Of a stretch of DNA of 64,000 nt, positions 58,778 through 64,000 are shown one piece after another (the stretch's first letter is position 1; each line of letters opens with the position of its first letter). The stretch lies in NCBI GenBank assembly GCA_947168815.1, contig CAMVNG010000001.1, positions 405,895-469,894 on the forward strand, in the 5' to 3' direction. The DNA comes from an uncultured bacterium (GTDB taxonomy: Bacteria; Patescibacteriota; Gracilibacteria; Absconditabacterales; Absconditicoccaceae). Below the pieces are notes generated by a model that had not been told where the DNA came from, did no database searches, and saw nothing but the letters and a program-made list of their open reading frames with translations. The translations under genes and the position numbers were made by a program.

Positions 58778-59029
58778 CTATATAATCTCAACAACATTCC
58801 ATCTCTTAAGTCTTGAAATAGGCTTAATAGATCTAATCTTAACATTATCTCAAACTTTTGCCTTATTATCAGCATTATGAGCATAATACTTTTTCCTAAC
58901 TACAAATCTCTTCTTATAGATAGGGTGCATTTTTACAGACTTTACCAAAACTACACAAGTCTGATCCATCTTATCGCTCACAACTTCACCAACAAGTTCT
59001 TTAATGTTTTTTTCACCGATAATTGTCAT
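58778..59029 (-). CDS. rpsQ: ribosomal protein uS17
   Basis: 83 residues: LVGEVVSDKMDQTCVVLVKS, HPIYKKRFVVRKKYYAHNAD, ISRLKRGNVVEII. The ATG overlaps the rpmC stop by one base (TAATG). Confidence 0.95.
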
Positions 59030-59235
59030 TATGCATTCACTTTAGAGTGTAAAACAGTATTGATCCTAGCAATTTTTACTCTAAGATCACCTATCTTATG
59101 GGTTTCCTTAAGAGCTCTTACGCTATTCTTCATTCTAAGCTGAAAAAGTTCTTGTTTAGCTTCTTTTCTCAAAGCTACCAACTCCTTAACGCTTTTACCA
59201 GCAAGCTCTTTCATATATAAACCAGTCCCTTTCAT
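59029..59235 (-). CDS. rpmC: ribosomal protein uL29
   Basis: 68 residues: MKELAGKSVKELVALRKEAK, LRVKIARINTVL. A second in-frame ATG seven codons downstream (MKELAG) fits the family start better and may be the real one. No TGA. Confidence 0.94.
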   Translation of the reverse strand: MKGTGLYMKELAGKSVKELVALRKEAKQELFQLRMKNSVRALKETHKIGDLRVKIARINTVLHSKVNA

Positions 59236-59263
59236 TACAACAACGTTTTAGAGGTATAAAATA

Positions 59264-59683
59264 TTATTTAATTTCTCCTTTAGCAACAAATCTAGCCTTA
59301 ATTGGCAATTTTTTTGCTGCACTAGTAATAACTTCTTCAGCCAATTCTCTTGAAAGACCAGAAACTTCAAACAAAATCTTTCATTTTCTTACAGGAGCTG
59401 CATAAATATCTACATCTCCCTTTCCAGAACCCATTGGCATTTCAAGTCCCTTCTTAGTGATAGGAGTATCAGGAAACACTCTCATCCAAAGTTGACCGAC
59501 CTTCCTAGTGTGTCTAACAATAACCTTTCTGGCTGCCTCAAGTTGTTTATTAGTAACATATCAACTTGTAGTAGCTTTTAATCAATATTCTCAAAAAGAA
59601 ATTGTAGATCCTCTATAACTCTTTCCCTTAAGAGAAGGAACAATCTGTTTCCTATATTTCCATTTCTTTGGAGTCAACAACAT
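59264..59683 (-). CDS. rplP: ribosomal protein uL16
   Basis: 139 residues: PKKWKYRKQIVPSLKGKSYR, GLEMPMGSGKGDVDIYAAPV (conserved arginine loop region), REL AEEVITSAAKKLPIKARF. The start is preceded by a TTGTTATTATC leader seen before several genes here. Confidence 0.96.
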
Positions 59684-59716
59684 GATAATAACAACTGATT
59701 AATAAAAACGATTAAA

Positions 59717-60385
59717 CTAATCTAAACTAATAGTTTTCTTAGCTCTCTTTTTTTGAGAAGGAATAACTCCCTTTTCAATCCAAACTTTAATTCAGAGAAC
59801 TCCATACTTTGTCATAGCTTGAAGATAATGATAATCGATATCAGATCTAAAAGTCTGCAAAGATACTCTACCATCAATAAATTTTTCACTTCTTGCTATA
59901 TCAGCACCACCAAGTCTTCCACCAATTTGAATTTTAATACCATGCGCTCATTTTTCCATAACTTTAGCAAGAACAGATTTAACAACCTTTCTATATGGCA
60001 TTCTACCTTCAAGTTGTGTAGCTATATGCTCAGCCATAACTTTAGCTGACAACTCAGGAACTCTAACTTCTTTAACAGTAACCTTAAATGGTTTAGCAAA
60101 TTTCTTTGTGAGTTCTTCTTCTAATTGCTTAATCTTTTCTCAGTTCTTTCACATAAGAACACCTACCTTAGAAGCAAAGATGATTATCTCTCATTCTTTA
60201 AGAGTTTTTCTAATAACAATCTTAGCAACACCAGATCTAGCAAGTTTTCTTTCCAAAAAATCTCTTAATTTAATATCTTCAACAAAAAAGTCAGCACCTT
60301 GAGATCTTGTTTTTGCAAACCATTCAGCTGGTCGAGATTTCATAATTCAAACTCTCATTCCAATTGGATTTACCTTTTGTCACAT
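59717..60385 (-). CDS. rpsC: ribosomal protein uS3
   Basis: 222 residues with KH domain: [40 protein letters not shown], then [20 protein letters not shown] and [23 protein letters not shown] is followed directly by TGA (Met-Gly). Confidence 0.96.
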
Positions 60386-60394
60386 ACTCACAAA

Positions 60395-60733
60395 CTACTT
60401 AGTATTTAAAACAACTTTTACATATGCCCTATATTTCTCATAATGACTAATCCTAGATCTAGAAACAAATCTAACTCTCTTAATCTTAGGACCTCTTCAT
60501 ACTTCAATTCTTTCAATATAAAGAGCATCTAGAGAAAGGTTATTATTATTTACTGCATTAGCTGCAGCAGATTTAATAAGCTTATGAAGAGTTCTAGCAC
60601 CTTTCTTTGGCATAAATTCAAGCATATCAAGTGCTTCTGTCACTTTCTTTCCTCTAATCAAATCTGCAATAAGATTAAGCTTAGTGTCTGAAAGAAGTGC
60701 ATATTTTAATGTTGCAGTAACCTGATTACTCAT
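60395..60733 (-). CDS. rplV: ribosomal protein uL22
   Basis: 112 residues: SDTKLNLIADLIRGKKVTEA, KSAAANAVNNNNLSLDALYI, RGPKIKRVRFVSRSR, the L22 exit-tunnel protein. Only one TGA (before PKIKR). Confidence 0.95.
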
Positions 60734-60785
60734 AACAATACGATCTTACACAATTAAAGTAAATATTAACCAAATACATTAAGTT

Positions 60786-61043
60786 TTAGAAAGGATGTCA
60801 TCTAAATGTTCTTGTAGGAACAAATTCACCCAATCTATGTCATAACATATCTTCAGTAACGTAAACACTAACAAATTGTTTTCCGTTATGTACAGCGAAA
60901 GTATAACCAATCATTTCAGGGACGATATGACAAGCCCTATCCCAAACCTTTATAACTTTCTTATCTCAGGTCTCATTCATTTTTAAAACCTTGCTCATTA
61001 ATTTCTCATTAACATAGAAACCTTTTTTAAGAGATCTAGCCAT
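60786..61043 (-). CDS. rpsS: ribosomal protein uS19
   Basis: 85 residues: [54 protein letters not shown], all S19 hallmarks (GEFAPTRTF.GH). Confidence 0.96.
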
Positions 61044-61081
61044 CTAACAAATAATATGTATATAAAACCAAAATATTTCTA

Positions 61082-61924
61082 TTACTTTCTCTTTGAAACA
61101 ATAAACTTATCAGACCATTTCTTTCCCTTTCTAGTTTTCATTCAAGCAGAAACAAGTTTACCACTAAATGATTTAGGACCCCTCTTTGAACCAATAGGTG
61201 AGTGAGCTTCTCAACCTCCTAATGGATGGTCTACTGGGTTCATATTCTTTCAAAGAACTCTTGGCTTTCTTCCTAACCATCTTTGTCTACCAGCCTTACC
61301 AATAACAACATTTTTATGATCAGCATTTGAAAGCTCTCAAATAGTTGCCCAACAATTCTCATTAAATCTTCTTAATTCACCAGAAGGCATTTTAACAAAT
61401 ACAGCCTTCAAGGCTTCATCTCTACCTGCAATAGTAGCGATAGAACCTGCAGATTTAATAAGTTTTCCTTCTGAGAATGGAGTAACTTCAAGATTGAAGA
61501 TATTCATACCTTCAGGAATATCTTTTAATTGTTTTCTATTACCTGGAGCAATTTCTCATTTTTCACCATTCATAACTACCTGACCTTTCTTTGCTCATTT
61601 CCAACCCAAGACATATCTTTTTTCTCCATCTGCAAAGTTTAATAATACAATCCTTGCAGTTCTATATGGATCATATTCAACACTAGCAACCTTAGCAGGT
61701 ATATTAACTTTATTATATCCTTTGAAGTCTATGATTCTATAAAGTCTCTTGTGACCACCAGCCATAAATCTAGAAGTAATTCTACCTTGATTATTTCTTC
61801 CTCATGTTCTACCAATAGTCTTAGTTAATGATTTTTCAGGTCTTTTATTAGTAAGTTCTGAGAAATCATATCCAATCATAAACCTCCTTGAAGGGGTATA
61901 AGGTTTATATTTTTTTACAGCCAT
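61082..61924 (-). CDS. rplB: ribosomal protein uL2
   Basis: 280 residues: [60 protein letters not shown] with the peptidyl-transferase-near MNPVDHPxGGG segment. Complete and typical. Confidence 0.97.
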
Positions 61925-61961
61925 TTGAACTAAATATTACAATATTAAAGAAATCTATATA

Positions 61962-62303
61962 CTACACAGCAAATTCAATTTTTTCCTTTTCACCAAGAGT
62001 AACAATAGCTTTTTTAAAAGCTCTTCTTACTAATTTTCTTCTCTCTCTACCTTTAAATGCAGCATTAACAACGTTAATTTTAATAGGAGTAACCTTATAA
62101 AGATAACGAATAGCAGCATCAATATCGTTTTTATTAGCATCAGCGTGTACCTTGAAAACATATTTATTTGATGTTTCCATTTGTTTATAAGTCTTCTCAG
62201 TCAAAACTGGAGCTAAAATAACTTCGTAAGGACTAAATTTCTTAAGTGCTTTTGTAGCAACATTTTTTCTTGCCCTTCTCTGTAATTTCTCTTTGAATGT
62301 CAT
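61962..62303 (-). CDS. rplW: ribosomal protein uL23
   Basis: 113 residues: VILAPVLTEKTYKQMETSNK, YVFKVHADANKNDIDAAIRY, a basic N-terminal extension of about 25 residues. No TGA codon. Docking site for signal recognition particle and trigger factor at the tunnel exit. Confidence 0.95.
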   Translation of the reverse strand: MTFKEKLQRRARKNVATKALKKFSPYEVILAPVLTEKTYKQMETSNKYVFKVHADANKNDIDAAIRYLYKVTPIKINVVNAAFKGRERRKLVRRAFKKAIVTLGEKEKIEFAV

Positions 62304-62332
62304 ACTCTCGTAAACAAAAACATAAATAATAA

Positions 62333-62959
62333 TTAATTCTGATTTACAAACTCAAGTGCTGGCTTCAAGAAGACAACAGCATCAGCATTCATAAGATCAC
62401 GAGGATTAAGATAATCTACCAAGAGATATTTTAAACCTTCAATATTTCTAAATGATTTTACAATACCATCTTCTTTCTTGTCCAATACCAACAACACTTT
62501 CTTACCTTCATCACCTATCTTAGCAAGAAGAGTAAGAGCATCTTTAGTACTAGGCTTCATAGTATCAATATCCAAACCAGAAACTATACCTTCTTTAACC
62601 TTCAAAGTTAACAAACCATTAAGCGCAACTTTTCTGGCTTTCTTAGTCATAGCCTTCTCAAAAACTTTTTCAGAACTAGGTCAAAAAGCAACTCAACCAT
62701 GTCTTCTTATAGGAGAATTTCTATCACCAACTCTTGCATTACCTGTACCCTTTTGCTTATACAACTTTCTTCATGATCAAGACACTTCACCTCTAGTTTT
62801 TGTTGAAGCAATAACTGTACGAGCATTTGCCTCCTGCAAAAGAAGATATTCATGAATTAATGAAGGATTAACTTTCTCATCTGAAAAGATTTCTGGATTC
62901 AAATCAAATTTTGAAGTTACCTTTCCTGTTTTATCATATATATCAACACTATATACCAT
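62333..62959 (-). CDS. rplD: ribosomal protein uL4
   Basis: 208 residues: MVYSVDIYDKTGKVTSKFDL, RTVIASTKTRGEVSGSG, KLYKQKGTGNARVGDRNSPI (tunnel loop), MNADAVVFLKPALEFV. Two in-frame ATGs upstream (one 4 bases after the rplC stop) are possible starts; I take the one matching the family N-terminus. Confidence 0.94.
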
Positions 62960-62984
62960 TTTTCTTTCAATAAAGGTCATAAAA

Positions 62985-63590
62985 TTATTCTGCAAAGAAT
63001 TTTAATTTTCCATTTCTAGATCCAGGCAAAGAACCCTTCACTACTAAGAATTTTTCTCAATCCTTCTCAAAATTAGATACAAGAGGAATCTTTTTAATAG
63101 TAACTTGTTCTAATCCCATATGTCCTGCATGAGGATGTCATTTCATAGTTCTTCTTGGTTTTCTATTACCCTTAGAACCTCAGCTTCTTGTAAACTTGTG
63201 ACCGTGAGTAGCAGAACCTCATTTAATATGTCGTCTCTTAACCATACCCTGAAATCACTTACCTTTAGTCATACCAACAACAGTCACAGAAGAAACACCA
63301 TCTAAAAGTGTAGCGTCTAATGTTTCTCATGCTTGATGAGCAGATAAGAAAGCGTCATCAATTGGGAATTCAGTAATCAATGAATAATCAACCTTTTCCC
63401 CTTTTTCTTTATTAAGTTCTTTCTTCTCAACTCAAACAACAGCTGAAACATATCCATCTTTTTCTACTGTCTTATATCTAATAATTTCTTGTGGTAGCAC
63501 CTTAACAAGAGTTACAGCAACAAATTTATCATCAAACCACATTTTTGTCATATCTTGCTTTGCTACAACAATTCCTCATTTATTAGCCAT
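62985..63590 (-). CDS. rplC: ribosomal protein uL3
   Basis: 201 residues: GMTKGKGFQGMVKRRHIKGG, ATHGHKFTRS, KPRRTMKGHPHAGHMGLEQV, the L3 loop near the peptidyl-transferase centre, plus PGSRNGKLKFF at the end. Many TGA glycines, including the first codons (MANKGG). Confidence 0.96.
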
Positions 63591-63599
63591 TATCACAAT

Positions 63600-63684
63600 T
63601 TCTGATCAATTAAAAACAAAGTACAAATTACCAATTACGAATAAAGTATCCACAATCCGTAATTCGTATTTTATAGTTCTCTAA
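63600..63684 (-). other. rpsJ-rplC intergenic hairpin
   Basis: The 96-bp gap between rpsJ and rplC, larger than most gaps in this cluster, has an inverted repeat TACGAAT/ATTCGTA with a loop of about 20 bases. It could be a processing or attenuation site; weak evidence. Confidence 0.25.
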
Positions 63685-63686
63685 GC

Positions 63687-64000
63687 CTAGAAAACTTTAA
63701 TATCCACAAGAACTCCTACAGGAATAGAAAGATTTTGTAATGATTCCATTGTTTTTGAACCAGTTTCTACAACATCAACTACTCTAGTATAAGAAATTCT
63801 TTCAAATTGTTCTCTAGATTTCTTAAACTTAAAGTTTGATCTCAACACTGTATAAACCTTTCTCTTTTTTGGCAAAGGGATTGGACCTTTAATTTCAGCT
63901 CCAGATTTCACCAAGAGTCCTACAACCTTAGAAACTGAAGATTCTAACATTCTTACATCATAACTCTTTAATTTTATTCTCAACTTTGGAGTCTGATCTT
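63687..64000 (-). CDS. rpsJ: ribosomal protein uS10 (5' end outside window)
   Basis: RIKLKSYDVRMLESSVSKVV, GPIPLPKKRKVYTVLRSNFK, RISYTRVVDVVETGSKTMES are the S10 signature. The frame stays open to the right edge (DQTPKL before RIKLKS), so the true start is probably just outside; a TTG at 63983 is the only start inside. No TGA codon. First gene of the ribosomal cluster seen here; also the NusB partner in antitermination. Confidence 0.93.
   Translation of the reverse strand, partial: DQTPKLRIKLKSYDVRMLESSVSKVVGLLVKSGAEIKGPIPLPKKRKVYTVLRSNFKFKKSREQFERISYTRVVDVVETGSKTMESLQNLSIPVGVLVDIKVF

Overview
The window reads as a chromosome segment of a Candidate Phyla Radiation bacterium, most likely Absconditabacteria (SR1) or close Gracilibacteria kin. 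The main evidence is the genetic code. Under the standard code nearly every gene breaks into pieces at in-frame TGA, but reading TGA as glycine (code 25; stops TAA and TAG) restores full-length genes, and the TGAs fall on invariant glycines such as the AtpD P-loop. A tRNA with anticodon UCA and glycine identity features (U73, G1-C72, C2-G71, C35) lies at 51340-51413. The DNA is AT-rich, uL30 is absent from the ribosomal cluster, and a form II/III-type RuBisCO is present; all fit SR1. All coordinates below use TGA = Gly.

Layout. 1-5.5 kb: topA (cut by the left edge), a DUF192 protein, lysS, and a MutY-type glycosylase that lacks its Fe-S cysteines. 5.7-12.5 kb: F-type ATP synthase operon in the order a, c, b, delta, alpha, epsilon, gamma, beta; its c subunit is a tandem duplication whose residues suggest Na+ coupling. 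12.6-19.3 kb: a large RND transporter, a TPR protein, FtsX, and a sigma region 4/HARE-HTH regulator. 19.6-23.6 kb: a small type IV secretion-like cluster (VirB4 ATPase and two membrane proteins). 23.7-26.7 kb: a TIM-barrel protein, RuBisCO and an unknown 177-residue protein. 26.8-27.9 kb: a probable structured RNA and an RluA-type pseudouridine synthase.

28.0-43.6 kb: leftward block of two giant paralogous secreted surface proteins (DUF11-like and cysteine-rich CGDG repeats; the second carries a near-identical 279-bp tandem repeat), a 1488-residue protein of unknown function, and a 92-residue protein.

43.8-64.0 kb: one long leftward translation cluster, in transcription order: S10 (cut by the right edge), L3, L4, L23, L2, S19, L22, S3, L16, L29, S17, L14, L24, L5, S14, S8, L6, L18, S5, L15, SecY, GatA, tRNA-Gly(UCA), a small membrane protein, tRNA-Ala, -Tyr, -Arg, -Glu, IF3, L35, L20, tRNA-Leu, an unknown basic protein, L21, IF1, L36, S13, S11, S4, RpoA, L17, L13, S9, Adk. 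Genes are closely packed with 1-nt TAATG overlaps in places, and clear Shine-Dalgarno sequences are rare.

Together the genes suggest a small-genome host-associated or fermentative cell: ion-gradient energy coupling, RuBisCO probably in AMP/nucleoside salvage rather than a Calvin cycle (no phosphoribulokinase is in the window), large surface proteins and a pilus or secretion-like machine. The least described parts are the duplicated two-carboxylate c subunit, the RuBisCO-linked small protein, the unknown proteins in the ribosomal cluster, the surface-protein block and the structured RNA.
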